The position numbers were made by a program, and so were the translations under genes. From assembly GCA_036365145.1 (NCBI GenBank), contig JAEOAD010001943.1, positions 1 to 64,000 on the forward strand: a stretch of 64,000 bases of DNA, read 5' to 3'. Below are positions 46,970 to 59,762 of the stretch, piece by piece. The notes beneath the pieces were generated by a model. It did not search any database, had not been told where the DNA came from, and saw only the letters and a program-made list of their open reading frames with translations. Positions within the stretch are counted from its first letter, which is position 1, and every line of letters begins with the position of its first letter. Source of the DNA: Orientallactaga sibirica. Taxonomy: Eukaryota; Chordata; Mammalia; Rodentia; Dipodidae.

Positions 46970-48233
46970 GGTTGAGTTTATCAAGTTCAAACTTTCCTTG
47001 TTAATGTGCTCTAAAAAGATGTCCAAGTTAGTAGATTTGCCTCATTGGTAAAGTAGTTTGTTCAGAAAACAAACATCTTCATTGTCGAACATTGTACTGT
47101 GTGTAAAAAGCTAATTCGGTTCTAGAATTCAGTTGCTTTCCTAAAAGAAGGTTGAGTGCAGCCAGTTCAAACTTTCCTTGTTAATGTAATCTAAAAAGAT
47201 ACACAACGTAGTAGATTGGCCTCATTTCTAAAGTAGTTCCTTTAGAAAAGAAACATCTTCAGTACTGAACACTGTACTGTGTGAAATAAGTTATTTCGCT
47301 TCTAGGAATCAGTTTAATTTTTACGAAGAAGGTTGAGTGCAGCAAGTTCAAACTTTCCTATTTTGTGTAATCTATCAAGATGTACAAGTTAGTGCAATCG
47401 CCTCATTTCTAAAATAGTTTCTTTAGAAAAGAAACATCTTCAGTACTGAACACTGTACTGTGTGAAATAAGGTAAATCGGTTCTAGGAATCAGTTTAATT
47501 TCTACAAAGATTGTTGCGTGCAGCAAGTTCAAACTTACCTTGTTAATGTAATCTAAAAAGATGCACAACTTAGTAGATTGGCCTCATTTCTAAAGTAGTT
47601 TCTTTAGAAAAGAAACATCTTCAGTACCGAACACTGTACTGTGTGAAATAAGTGAATTCGCTTCTAGGAATCAGTTTAATTTCTACGAAGAAGGTTCAGT
47701 GCAGCAAGTTCAAACTTTCCTTGTTGATGTAATCTCAAAAGATGGCAAAGTTAGAAGATTCACCTCATTTGTAAAGTACTTTGTTGAGGAAACAAATATC
47801 TTCATTGCCGAATATTGTACTCTGTGAAATAAGCTCATTCGGTTCTAAGAATCAGTTGCTTTCCTACAAAAAAGGTTGAGTGCAGCAAGTTCAAACTTTC
47901 GTTGTTAATGTAATCTAAAAAGATGGCCAAGTTAGTAGATTCGCCGCATTTGTAAAGTAGTATGTTGAGAAAACAAACATCTTCATTGCCGCACATTGTA
48001 CTGTGTGAAATAAGCTCATTTGGTTCTAGGAATCAGTTGCTTTCCTACAAAGAAGGTTGAGTGCAGCAAGTTCAAACTTTCCTTGTTAATGTAATCTAAA
48101 AAGATGTCCAAGTTAGTCGATTGGCCTGATTTCTAATGTAGTTTCTCTAGAAAACAAGCCGTCATTGCCAAACTTTGTACTGTGTGAAATGAGCTAATTC
48201 GGTTCTAGGAATCAGTTTACTTTCTACGAAGAT
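46970..48233 (+). repeat. Seven-monomer higher-order repeat, copy 1 (1264 bp)
   Basis: Seven distinct monomers recur at exactly 1264-bp spacing (anchors 46970, 48234, 49498). Diagnostics: GAGTTTATCAAG, CATTGTCGAAC with GTGTGTAAAAAG, GATACACAA, ATCTATCAAGATG with AGTGCAAT, ACAAAGATTGTTGCGTG with ACTTACCTTG, GGCAAAGTTAGAAG, GATTCGCCGCATTTG, and GTCGATTGGCCTGATTTC with AAGCCGTCATTG. Confidence 0.93.
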
Positions 48234-49497
48234 GGTTGAGTTTATCAAGTTCAAACTTTCCTTGTTAATGTTCTCTAAAAAGATGTCCAAGTTAGTAGAT
48301 TTGCCTCATTGGTAAAGTAGTTTGTTCAGAAAACAAACATCTTCATTGTCGAACATTGTACTGTGTGTAAAAAGCTAATTCGGTTCTAGAATTCAGTTGC
48401 TTTCCTAAAAGAAGGTTGAGTGCAGCCAGTTCAAACTTTCCTTGTTAATGTAATCTAAAAAGATACACAAAGTAGTAGATTGGCCTCATTTCTAAAGTAG
48501 TTCCTTTAGAAAAGAAACATCTTCAGTACTGAACACTGTACTGTGTGAAATAAGTTATTTCGCTTCTAGGAATCAGTTTAATTTTTATGAAGAAGGTTGA
48601 GTGCAGCAAGTTCAAACTTTCCTAGTTTGTGTGATCTATCAAGATGTACAAGTTAGTGCAATTGCCTCATTTCTAAAATAGTTTCTTTAGAAAAGAAACA
48701 TCTTCAGTACTGAACACTGTACTGTGTGAAATAAGGTAAATCGGTTCTAGGAATCAGTTTAATTTCTACAAAGATTGTTGCGTGCAGCAAGTTCAAACTT
48801 ACCTTGTTAATGTAATCTAAAAAGATGCACAACTTAGTAGATTGGCCTCATTTCTAAAGTAGTTTCTTCAGAAAAGAAACATCTTCAGTACCGAACACTG
48901 TACTGTGTGAAATAAGTGAATTCGCTTCTAGGAATCAGTTTAATTTCTACGAAGAAGGTTCAGTGCAGCAAGTTCAAACTTTCCTTGTTGATGTAATCTC
49001 AAAAGATGGCAAAGTTAGAAGATTCACCTCATTTGTAAAGTACTTTGTTGAGGAAACAAACATCTTCATTGCCGAATATTGTACTCTGTGAAATAAGCTC
49101 ATTCGGTTCTAAGAATCAGTTGCTTTCCTACAAAGAAGGTTGAGTGCAGCAAGTTCAAACTTTCGTTGTTAATGTAATCTAAAAAGATGGCCAAGTTAGT
49201 AGATTCGCCGCATTTGTAAAGTAGTTTGTTGAGAAAACAAACATCTTCATTGCCGCACATTGTACTGTGTGAAATAAGCTCATTTGGTTCCAGGAATCAG
49301 TTGCTTTCCTACAAAGAAGGTTGAGTGCAGCAAGTTCAAACTTTCCTTGTTAATGTAATCTCAAAAGATGTCCAAGTTAGTCGATTGGCCTGATTTCTAA
49401 TGTAGTTTCTCTAGAAAACAAGCCGTCATTGCCAAACTTTGTACTGTGTGAAATGAGCTAATTCGGTTCTAGGAATCAGTTTACTTTCTACGAAGAT
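48234..49497 (+). repeat. Seven-monomer higher-order repeat, copy 2 (1264 bp)
   Basis: Directly follows copy 1 in perfect register, with only scattered substitutions (for example TTCTCTAAAAAG, AGTGCAATTGCC, GTTCCAGGAATC). Its right five monomers, with the two units after it (49498-49860), match 57598-58861 at a constant 9001-bp offset. Confidence 0.93.
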
Positions 49498-51487
49498 GGT
49501 TGAGTTTAGCAAGTTCAAACTTTCCTTGTTAATGTGCTCTAAAAAGATGTCCAAGTTAGTAGATTTTCCTCATTGGTAAAGTAGTTTGTTGAGAAAACAA
49601 ACATCTTCATTGCCGAACATTGTACTGTGTGTAAAAAGCTAATTCGGTTCTAGAATTCAGATGCTTTCCTACAAAGAAGGTTGAGTGCAGCCAGTTCAAA
49701 CTTTCCTTGTTAATGTAATCTAAAAAGATGCACAAAGTAGTAGATTGGCCTCATTTCTAAAGAAGTTTCTTTAGAAAAGAAATATCTTCAGTCCCGAACA
49801 CTGTACTCTGTGAAATAACTTAATTCGCTTCTAGGAATCAGTTTAATTTCTACGAAGAAGGTTGAGTGCAGCAAGTTCAAACTTTCCTAGTTTGTGTAAT
49901 CTAACAAGATGTACAAGTTTGTGCATTCGCCTCATTTCTAAAGTAGTTTCTATAGAAAAGAAACATCTTCAGTACCGAACACTGAACTGTGCGAAATAAG
50001 GTAATTCAGTTCTAGTAATCAGTTTAACTTCTACGAAGATGGTGGCGTGCAGCAAGTTCAAACTTTCCTTGTTAATGTAATCTAAAATGATGCACAACTT
50101 AGTAGATTGGACTCATTTCTAAAGTAGTTTCTTTATAAAAGAAACAACTTCATTGCCGAACACTATACTATGTGAAATGAGCTAGTTCGGTTCTAGGAAT
50201 CACTTGCTCTCCTACGAAGAAGGTTGATTGCAGCAACTTCAAACTTTCCTACTTTGTGTAATCTAACAAGATGTACAAGTTAGTGGATTCGCGTCATTTC
50301 TAAAGTGGTTTCTTTAGAAAACAAACATCTTCAGTACTGAACACTGTTTTGTGTGAAATAAGTTAATTCGGTTCTAGGAATCAGTTCCCTTTCTACGAAG
50401 ATGGTTGAGTGCAGCAAGTTCAAACTTTCCTTGTTAATGTAATCTAAAAAGATGGCCAAGTTAGCAGAGTCACCTGATTTGTAAAATAGTTTGTTGAGAA
50501 AATTAACATCTTTATTGCCGAACATTGTACTGTGTGAAATAAGCTCATTTGGTTCTAGGAATCACTTGCTTTCCGACAAAGAAGGTTGAGTGCAGCAAGT
50601 TGAAACGTTCCTTGTTAATGTAATCTAAAAAGATGCACAACTTAGTAGATTGGCCTCATTTCTAAAGTAGTTTCTTTAGAAAAGAAACATCTTCAGTACC
50701 GAACACTGTACTGTGTGAAATAAGTGAATTCGCTTCTAGGAATCAGGTTAATTTCTACGAAGAAGGATGAGTGCAGCAAGTTCAAACTTTCCTTGTTAAT
50801 GTAATCTAAAAAGATGGCCAAGTTAGCAGAGTCACCTCATTTGTAAAATAGTTTGTTGAGAAAATTAACATCTTTATTGCCGAACATTGTACTGTGTGAA
50901 ATAAGCTCATTCGGTTCTAGGAATCAGTTGCTTTCCTACAAACAAGGTTGAGTACAGCAAGTTCAAACTTTCCTCGTTAATGTAATCTGAAAAGTTGCAC
51001 AACTTAGTAGATTGGCCTCATTTCTAAAGTAGTTTGTTTACAAAACAAACATCTTCATTACCGAACACTATACGATGTGAAATGAGCTAGTTAGGTTCTA
51101 GGAATCTCTTGCTTTCCTACGAAGAAGGTTGAGTGCAGCAAGTTCAAACTTTCCTCGTTTGTGTAATCTAACAAGATTTACAATTTAGTGGATTCGCGTC
51201 GTTTCTAAAGTGGTTTCCTTATAAAACAAACATCTTCAGTAGTGAACACTGTACTGTGTGACATAAGTTAATTCGGTTCTAGGAATCAGTTTCCTTTCTA
51301 CGAAGATGGTTGAGTACAGCAAGTTCAAACTTTCCTTGTTAATGTAATCTAAAAGATGGCCAAGTTAGTAGATTTGCCTCATTGGTAAAGTAGTTTGTTG
51401 AGAAAACAAACATCTTCATTGCCGAACATTGTACTGTCTGAAATAAGCTCATTCGGTTCTGGGAATCACTTGCTTTCCTGCAAAGAA
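49498..51487 (+). repeat. Satellite subarray after the seven-mer
   Basis: Starts with an epsilon-alpha' pair (GATTTTCCTCATTGG, CAGATGCTTTCC, AATATCTTCAGTCCCG) shared with 58499-58861, then ordinary beta-alpha-gamma units. Eleven monomers, no gene. The reverse-strand opening at 50331-50525 is repeat-derived. Confidence 0.88.
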
Positions 51488-53621
51488 GGTTGAGTGCAGC
51501 AAGTTCAAACTATCCTTGTTAATGTTATCTGAAAAGTTGCACATCTTAGTAGATTGTCCTCATTTCTAAAGTAGTTTCTTTAGAAAAGAAACATCTTCAG
51601 TACCGAACACTGTACTGTTTGAAATGAGTTAATTCGCTTCTAGGAATCACTTTAATTTCTACGAAGATGTTTGAGTGCAGCGAGTTCAAACTTTCCTAGT
51701 TTGTGTAATCTAACAAGATGTACAAGTTAGTGGATTCGCGTAATTTCTAAATTAGTTTCTTTAGAAAACAAACATCTTCAGTACCGAACACTGTACTGTG
51801 TGAAAAAAGTTAATTCACTTCTAGGAATCAGTTTAATTTCTACTAAGATGGTTGAGTGCAGCAAGTTCAAACTTTCCTAGTTTGTGTAATCTAACAAGAT
51901 ATACAAGTTAGTGGATTCGCGTAATTTCTAAATTAGTGTCTTTAGAAAACAAACATCTTCAGTACCAAACACTGTACTGTGTGAAATCAGTTAATTCGGT
52001 TCTAGTAATCAGTTTCCTTTCTACGAAGATGGTTGAGTTTAGCAAATTCAAACTTTCCTTGTTAATGTAATCTAAAAAGATGTCCAAGTTAGTAGATTCG
52101 CCTCATTTCTAAAGTAGTTTCTTTAGAAAACAAACCTAATTGCCAAACTTTGTACTGTGTTAAATGAGCTAAATCGGTTCTAGGAATCAGTTTACTTTCT
52201 ACGAATATGGTTTAGTTTAGCAAGTTCAAACTTTCCTTGTTAATGTGCTCTAAAAAGATGTCCAAGTTAGTAGATTTACCTCATTGGTAAAGTAGTTTGT
52301 TAAGAAAACAAACAACTTCATTGCCGAACATTGTACTGTGTGAACAAAGCTAATTTAGTTCTAGAATTCAGTTTCCTTCCTACAAAGAAGGTTGAGTGCA
52401 GCCAGTTCAAATTTCCTTGTTAATGTAACCTAAAAAGATGCACAACTTAGTAGATTGGCCTCATTTCTAAAGTAGTTTCTTTAGAAAAGAAACATCTTCA
52501 GTACCGAACACTGTACTGTGTGAAATAAGTTAATTCGCTTCTAGGAATCAGTTTAATTTCTATGAAGAAGGTTGAGTGCAGCAAGTTCAAACTTTCCTTT
52601 TTAATGTAATCTAAAAAGATGGCCAAGTCAGAAGATTCGCCTCATTTGTAAAGTACTTTGTTGAGAAAACAAACATCTTCATTGCCCAACATTGTACTGT
52701 GTGAAATAAGCTTATTCGCTTCTACGACAGAGTTGCTTTCCTACAAAGAAGGTTGAGTACAGCAATTTCAAACTTCCCTTTTTAATGTAATCTAAAAAGA
52801 TGGCCAATTTAGTAGATTCGCCTCATTTGTAAAGTAGCTTGTTGAGAAAACAAACATCTTCATTGCTGAACATTGTATTGTGTGAAATAAGCTCATTCGG
52901 TTCTAGGAATCAGTTGCTTTCCTACAAAGAAGATTGAGTGCAGCAAGTTCAAACTTTCCTTGTTAATGTAATCTGAAAAGATGCACAACTTAGTAGATTG
53001 GCCTCATTTCTAAGGTAGTTTGTTTAGAAAACAAACATGTTCAGTACCGAACACTGTACTATGTGAAATAAGCTAGTTCCCTTCTAGGAATCACGTGCTT
53101 TCCTACGAAGAAGATTGAGTGCAGCAAGTTCAAACTTTGCTGGTTTGTGTAATCTAACACGACATACAAGTTAGTGGGTTCGCCTCATTTCTAAATTAGT
53201 TTCTTTAGAAAAAAACATCTTCAGTACCGAACACTGTACTGTGTGAAATAAGTGAATTCGCTTCTAGGAATCAGTTTAATTTCTACAAAGAAGGTTGAGT
53301 GCAGCAAGTTCAAACTTTCCTTGTTAATGTAATCGAAAAAGATGGCCAATCAGAAGATTCGCCTCATTTGTAAAGTACTTTGTTCAGAAAACAAACATCT
53401 TCATTGCCGAACATTGTATTGTGTGAAATAAGCTCATTCGGTTCTAGGAATCAGTTGCTTTCCTACAAAGAAGGTTGAGTGCACCAAGTTCAAACTTTCC
53501 TTGTCAATGTAATCTGAAAAGATGCACAACTTAGTAGATTATCCTCATTTCTAAAGTAGTTTGTTTACAAAATGAAATGAGCTAGTTCGGTTCTTGGAAT
53601 CACTTGCTTTCCAACGAAGAA
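51488..53621 (+). repeat. Satellite block homologous to 5288-7058
   Basis: Eight monomers follow the 5288 block at a constant offset of about 46.2 kb. Then come units resembling 4204-4745 (alpha, ACACGACATAC gamma, beta), and finally the 149-bp deleted monomer. The block is therefore a mosaic of two segments that lie in a different arrangement near the left end of the window. Confidence 0.87.
53473..53621 (+). repeat. Deleted monomer, 149 bp (copy 2)
   Basis: Same length and same junction as 6910-7058, here GTTTACAAAATG into AAATGAGCTAG. The CG of the left copy is TG here, a change of the 5-methylcytosine-decay type. The rare flanks GATTATCCTC and GTTCTTGGAATC are shared. Confidence 0.92.
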
Positions 53622-56600
53622 GGTTGAGTGCAGCAAGCTCAAACTTTCCTTGTTAATGTAATCTGAAAAGATGCACAACTTAGTAGATTGGACTCATTTC
53701 TAAAGTAGTTTGTTTAAAAAACAAACATCTTCATTACCGAACACTATACTATGTGAAATGAGCTAGTTCGGTTCTAGGAATCACTTGCTTTCCTACGAAG
53801 AAGGTTGAGTGCAGCAAGTTCAAACTTTCCTAGTTTGAGTAATCTAACAAGATGTACAAGTTAGTGCATTCGCCTCATTTCTAATGTAGTTTCTTTAGAA
53901 AAGAAACATCTTCAGTACTGAACACCGTAGTGTGTGAAATATGGTAAATTGTTTCTAGGAATCAGTTTAATTTCTACAAAGATGGTTGAGGGCAGCAAGT
54001 TCAAACTTACCTTGTTAATGTAATCTAAAAAGATGCACAACTTAGTAGATTGGCCTCATTTCTAAAGTAGTTTCTTTAGAAAAGAAACATCTTCAGTACC
54101 GAACACTGTACTGTGTGAAATAACTGAATTCGCTTCTGGGAATCAGTTTAATTTCTTCGAAGCAGGTTGAGTGCAGCAAGTTCAAACTTTCCTTGTTAAT
54201 GTAATCTCAAAAGATGGCCAAGTTAGAACTTTCGCCTCATTTGTAAAGTAGTTTGTTGAGAAAATTAACATCTTTATTGCTGAACATTGTACTGTGTGAA
54301 ATAAGCTCATTCGGTTCTAGGAATCACTTCCTTTCCTACAAAGAAGGTTGAGTGCAGCAATTTCAAACTTTCCTTGTTAATGTAATCTGAAAAGTTGCAC
54401 AACTTAGTAGATTGGCCTCATTTCTAAAGTAGTTTCTTTAGAAAAGAAACATCTTCAGTACCGAACACTGTACTGTGTGAAATGAGTTAATTCGCTTCTA
54501 GGAATCAGTTTAATTTCTACGAAGAAGGTTGAGTGCAGCAAGTTCAAACTTTCCTTGTTAATGTTATCTAAAAAGATGGCCAAGTCAGAAGATTTGCCTC
54601 ATTTGTAAAGTACTTTGTTGAGATAACAAACATCTTCATTGCTGAACATTGTACTGTGTGAAATAAGCTCATTCGGTTCTAGGAATCAGTTGCTTTCCTA
54701 CAAAGAAGGTTGAGTGCAGCAAGATCAAACTTTCCTTGTTAATGTAATCTGAAAAGAAGCACAACTTAGTAGATTGGCCTCATTTCTAAAGTAGTTTGTT
54801 TAGACAACAAACACCTTCAGTACCGAACACTGTACTATATGAAATAAGCTAGTTCCCTTCTAGGAATCACTTGCTTTCCTACGAAGAAGGTTCAGTGCAG
54901 CAAGTTCAAACTTTCCTAGTTTGTGTAATCTAACAAGATGTACAAGTTAGTGGATTCGCTTCATTTCTAAAGTAGTTTCTTTAGAAAAGAAACATCTTCA
55001 GTACCGAACACTGTACTGTGTGAAATAAGTGAATTCGCTTCTAGGAATCAGTATAATTTCTACGAAGATGGTTGAGTGCAGCAAGTTCAAACTTTCCTTG
55101 TTAATGTAATCTAAAAAGATGGCCAAGTTAGTAGATTCGACTCATTTGTAAAGCAGTTTGTTGAGAAAATTAACATCTTTATTGCCGAACATTGTACTGT
55201 GTGAAATAAGCTCATTCGGTTATAGGAATCACTTGCTTTCCTACAAAGAAGGTTCAGTGCAGCAAGTTCAAACTTTCCTTGTTAATGTAATCTGAAAAGT
55301 TGCACAACTTAGTAGATTGGCCTCATTTCTAAAGTAGTTTCTGTAGAAAAGAAACATCTTCATTACCGAACACTGTACTGTTTGAAATGAGTTAATTCAC
55401 TTCTAGGAATCAGTTTAATTTCTACGAAGATGGCTGAGTGCAGCAAGTTCAAACGTTCCTAGTTTGTGTAATCTAACAAGATGTACAAGTTAGTGGATTC
55501 GTGTCATTTCTAAATTAGTTTCTTTAGAAAACAAACATCTTCAGTACCCAACAGTGTACTGTGTGAAATACGTTAATTCGGTTCTAGGAATCAGTTTCCT
55601 TTCTACGAAGATGGTTGAGTTTAGCAAGTTCAAACATTTCCTTGTTAATGTAATCTAAAAAGATGTCCAAGTTAGTAGATTGCCCTCATTTCTAAAGTAG
55701 TTTCTTAAGAAAACAAACCTAATTGCCAAACTTTGTACTGTGTGAAATGAGCTAATTCGGTTCTAGGAATCAGTTTACTTTCTACGAAGATGGTTGAGTT
55801 TAGCAAGTTCAAACTTTCCTTGTTAATGTGCTCTAAAAAGATGTCCAAGTTAGTAGATTTGCCTCATTGGTAAAGTAGTTTGTTGAGAAAACAAACATCT
55901 TCATTGCCGAACATTGTACTGTGTGAACAAAGCTAATTTAGTTCTAGAATTCAGTTGCTTTCCTACAAAGAAGGTTGAGTGCAGCCAGTTCAAACTTTCC
56001 TTGTTAATGTAACCTAAAAAGATGCACAACTTAGTAGATTGGCCTCATTTCTAAAGTAGTTTCTTTAGAAATGAAACATCTTCAGTACCGAACACTGTAC
56101 TGTGTGAAATAAGTTAATTCGCTTCTAGGAATCAGTTTAATTTCTATGAAGAAGGTTGAGTGCAGCAAGTTCAAACTTTCCTTTTTAATGTAATCTAAAA
56201 AGATGGCCAAGTCAGAAGATTCGCCTCATTTGTAAAGTACTTTGTTGAGAAAACAAACATCTTCATTGCGGAACATTGTATTGTGTGAACAAAGTTCATT
56301 CGGTTCTGGAATTCAGTTGCTTTCCTACAAAGAAGGTTGAGTGCAGCAAGTTCAAACTTTCCTTGTTAATGTAATCTGAAAAGTTGCACAACTTAGTAGA
56401 TTGGCCTCATTTCTAAAGTAGTTTCTTTAGAAAAGAAACATCTTCAGTACCGAACACTGTACTGTTGGAAATGAGTTAATTCACTTCTAGGAATCAGTTT
56501 CATTTCTACGAAGATCGTTGAGTGCAGCAAGTTCAATCGTTCCTAGTTTGTGAAATATAACAAGATGTACAAGTTAGTGGATTCGCGTCATTTCTAAATT

Positions 56601-57597
56601 AGTTTCTTTAGAAAACAAACATCTTCAGTACCCAACACTGTACTGTGTGAAATAAGTTAATTCGGTTCTAGGAATCAGTTTCCTTACTACGAAGATGGTT
56701 GAGTTTAGCAAGTAAAACTTTCCTTGTTAATGTAATCTAAAAAGATGTCCAAGTTAGTAGATTGGCCTCATTTCTAAAGTAGTTTCTTTAGAAAACAAAC
56801 CTAATTGCCAAACTTTGTACTGTGTGAAATGAGCTAATTCGGTTCTTGGAATCACTTTACTTTCTACGAAGATGGTTGAGTTTAGCAAGTTCAAACTTTC
56901 CTTGTTAATGTGCTCTAAAAACATGTCCAAGTTAGTAGATTTGTCTCATTGGTAAAGTAGTTTGTTGAGAAAACAAACATCTTCATTGCCGAACATTGTA
57001 CTGTGTGAACAAAGCTAATTTAGTTCTAGAATTCAGTTGCTTTCTACAAAGAAGGTTGAGTGCAGCCAGTTCAAACTTTCCTTGTTAATGTAACCAAAAA
57101 AGATGCACAACTTAGTAGATTGGCCTCATTTCTAAAGTAGTTTCTTTAGAAAAGAAACATCTTCAGTACCGAACACTGTACTGTGTGAAATAAGTTAATT
57201 CGCTTCTAGGAATCAGTTTAATTTCTATGAAGAAGGTGGACTGCAGCAAGTTCAAACTTTCCTTGTTAATGTAATCTAAAAAGATGGCCAAGTCAGAAGA
57301 TTCGCCTCATGTGTAAAGGACTTTGTTGAGAAAACAAACATCTTCATTGCCGAACATTGTACTGTGTGAAATAAGCTCATTCGGTTCTAGGAATGAGTTG
57401 CTTTCCTACAAAGAAGGTTGATGCAGCAAGTTCAAACTTTCCTTGTTAATGTAATCTGAAAAGATGCACAACTTAGTATATTGGGCTCATTTCTAAAGTA
57501 GTTTGTTTACAAAACAAACATCTTCATTACCGAACACTATACTATGTGAAATGAGCTAGTTCGGTTCTAGGAATCACTTGCTTTCCTACGAAGAAGG
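53622..57597 (+). repeat. Satellite subarray with two delta-epsilon-alpha' cassettes
   Basis: Twenty-two monomers of 178-181 bp. Cassettes lie at about 55.61-56.15 and 56.70-57.23 kb, about 1.09 kb (six monomers) apart. Their surroundings also match: AAAAGTTGCACAACTTAG alpha, TTCACTTCTAGG tail, GTACCCAACA gamma, GAACAAAGCTAATTTAG. This suggests a six-monomer duplication. No gene is present. Confidence 0.85.
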
Positions 57598-58861
57598 TTG
57601 AGTGCAGCAAGTTCAAACTTTCCTAGTTTGTGTAATTTAACCAGATGTACAAGTTAGTGCAATCGCCTCATTTCTAAAGTAGTTTCTTTAGAAAAGAAAC
57701 ATCTTCAGTACTGAACACTGTACTGTGTGAAATAAGGTAAATCGGTTCTAGGAATCAGTTTAATTTCTACAAAGATGGTTGCGTGCAGCAAGTTCAAACT
57801 TACCTTGTTAATGTAATCTAAAAAGATGCACAACTTAGTAGATTGGCCTCATTTCTAAAGTAGTTTCTTTAGAAAAGAAACATCTTCAGTACCGAACACT
57901 GTACTGTGTGAAATAAGTGAATTCGCTTCTAGGAATCAGTTTAATTTCTACGAAGAAGGTTCAGTGCAGCAAGTTCAAACTTTCCTTGTTGATGTAATCT
58001 CAAAAGATGGCAAAGTTAGAAGATTCACCTCATTTGTAAAGTACTTTGTTGAGGAAACAAACATCTTCATTGCCGAATATTGTACTGTGTGAAATAAGCT
58101 CATTCGGTTCTAAGAAACAGTTGCTTTCCTACAAAGAAGTTTGAGTGCAGCAAGTTCAAACTTTCGTTGTTAATGTAATCTAAAAAGATGGCCAAGTTAG
58201 TAGATTCGCCTCATTTGTAAAGTAGTTTGTTGAGAAAACAAACATCTTCATTGCCGCAGATTGTACTGTGCGAAATAAGCTCATTTGGTTCTAGGAATCA
58301 GTTGCTTTCCTACAAAGGAGGTTGAGTGCAGCAAGTTCAAACTTTCCTTGTTAATGTAATCTAAAAAGATGTCCAAGTTAGTCGATTGGCCTGATTTCTA
58401 ATGTAGTTTCTCTAGAAAACAAGCCGTCATTGCCAAACTTTGTACTGTGTGAAATGAGCTAATTCGGTTCTAGGAATCAGTTTACTTTCTACGAAGATGG
58501 TTGAGTTTAGTAAGTTCAAACTTTCCTTGTTAATGTGCTCTAAAAAGATGTCCAAGTTAGTAGATTTTCCTCATTGGTAAAGTAGTTTGTTGAGAAAACA
58601 AACATCTTCATTGCCGAACATTGTACTGTGTGTAAAAAGCTAATTCGGTTCTAGAATTCAGATGCTTTCCTACAAAGAAGGTTGAGTGCAGCCAGTTCAA
58701 ACTTTCCTTGTTAATGTAATCTAAAAAGATGCACAATGTAGTAGACTGGCCTCATTTCTAAAGAAGTTTCTTTAGAAAAGAAATATCTTCAGTCCCGAAC
58801 ACTGTACTCTGTGAAATAAGTTAATTCGCTTCTAGGAATCAGTTTAATTTCTACGCAGAAG
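57598..58861 (+). repeat. Displaced third copy of seven-monomer repeat segment
   Basis: Matches 48595-49860 at a constant offset of 9001 bp, about 50 monomers. It shares AGTGCAATCGCC, GTTGCGTGCAGC with ACTTACCTTG, GGCAAAGTTAGAAG, GTCGATTGGCCTGATTTC, AAGCCGTCATTG and GATTTTCCTCATTGG. The match begins with a gamma monomer inside the seven-mer, so the copied segment does not share the 46970 boundary. Confidence 0.9.
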
Positions 58862-59762
58862 GTTGAGTGCAACAAGTTCAAACTTTCCTTCTTAATGTAA
58901 TCTAAAAAGATGGCCAAGTTAGTAGATTCGCCTCATTTGTAAAGTAATTTGTTGAGAAAACAAACATCTTCATTGCCAAACATTGTACTGTGTGAAATAA
59001 GCTCATTCGGTTCTAGGACTCAGATGCTTTCCTACAAATAAGCTTGAGTGCAGCAAGTTGAAACTTTCCATGTTAATGTAATCTAAAAAGATGTCCAAGT
59101 TAGTAGATGTGCCTCATGGGTAAAGTAGTTCATTGAGAAAACAAACATCTTCATTGCCGAACATTGTACTGTGTGAAAAAAGCTCATTCGGTTCTAGAAT
59201 TCAGTTGCTTTCCTACAAAGAAGGTTGAGTGCACACAGTTGAAACTTTCCTTGTTAATGTAATCTAAAAAGATGCACAACGTAGGAGATTGGCCTCATTT
59301 CTAAAGTAGTTTCCTTAGAAAAGAAACATCTTCAGTATCAAACACTGTACTGTGTGAAATAAGTTAATTCGCTTCTAGGAATCAGTTTAATTTCTACGAA
59401 GAAGGTTCAGTGCAACTTGTTCAAACTTTCCAAGTTTGTGTAATCTAACAAGATTTACAAGTTAGTGCTTTCGCCTCATTTCTAAATTAGTTTCTTTAGA
59501 AAAGAAACATCTTCATTCCCGAGCACTGTACTATGTGAAATAAGCTAGTTCCGTTCTAGGAATCACTTGCTTTCCTACGAAGAAGGTTGAGTGCAGCAAG
59601 TTCAAACTTTCCTAGTTTGTGTAATCTAACAAGATGTACAAGTTAGTGGATTCGCGTCGCTTCCAAAGTGGTTTCTTTAGAAAACAACCATCTTCAGTAC
59701 TGAACACTGTACTGTGTGAAATAAGTTAATTCGGTTCTAGGAATCAGTTTCCTGTCTACGAA
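58862..59762 (+). repeat. Diverse satellite subarray
   Basis: Five ordinary monomers, including an epsilon-like unit with CTCATGGGTAAAG near 59110 and an alpha' unit with GTGCACACAG. No gene or insertion is seen. Confidence 0.85.
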
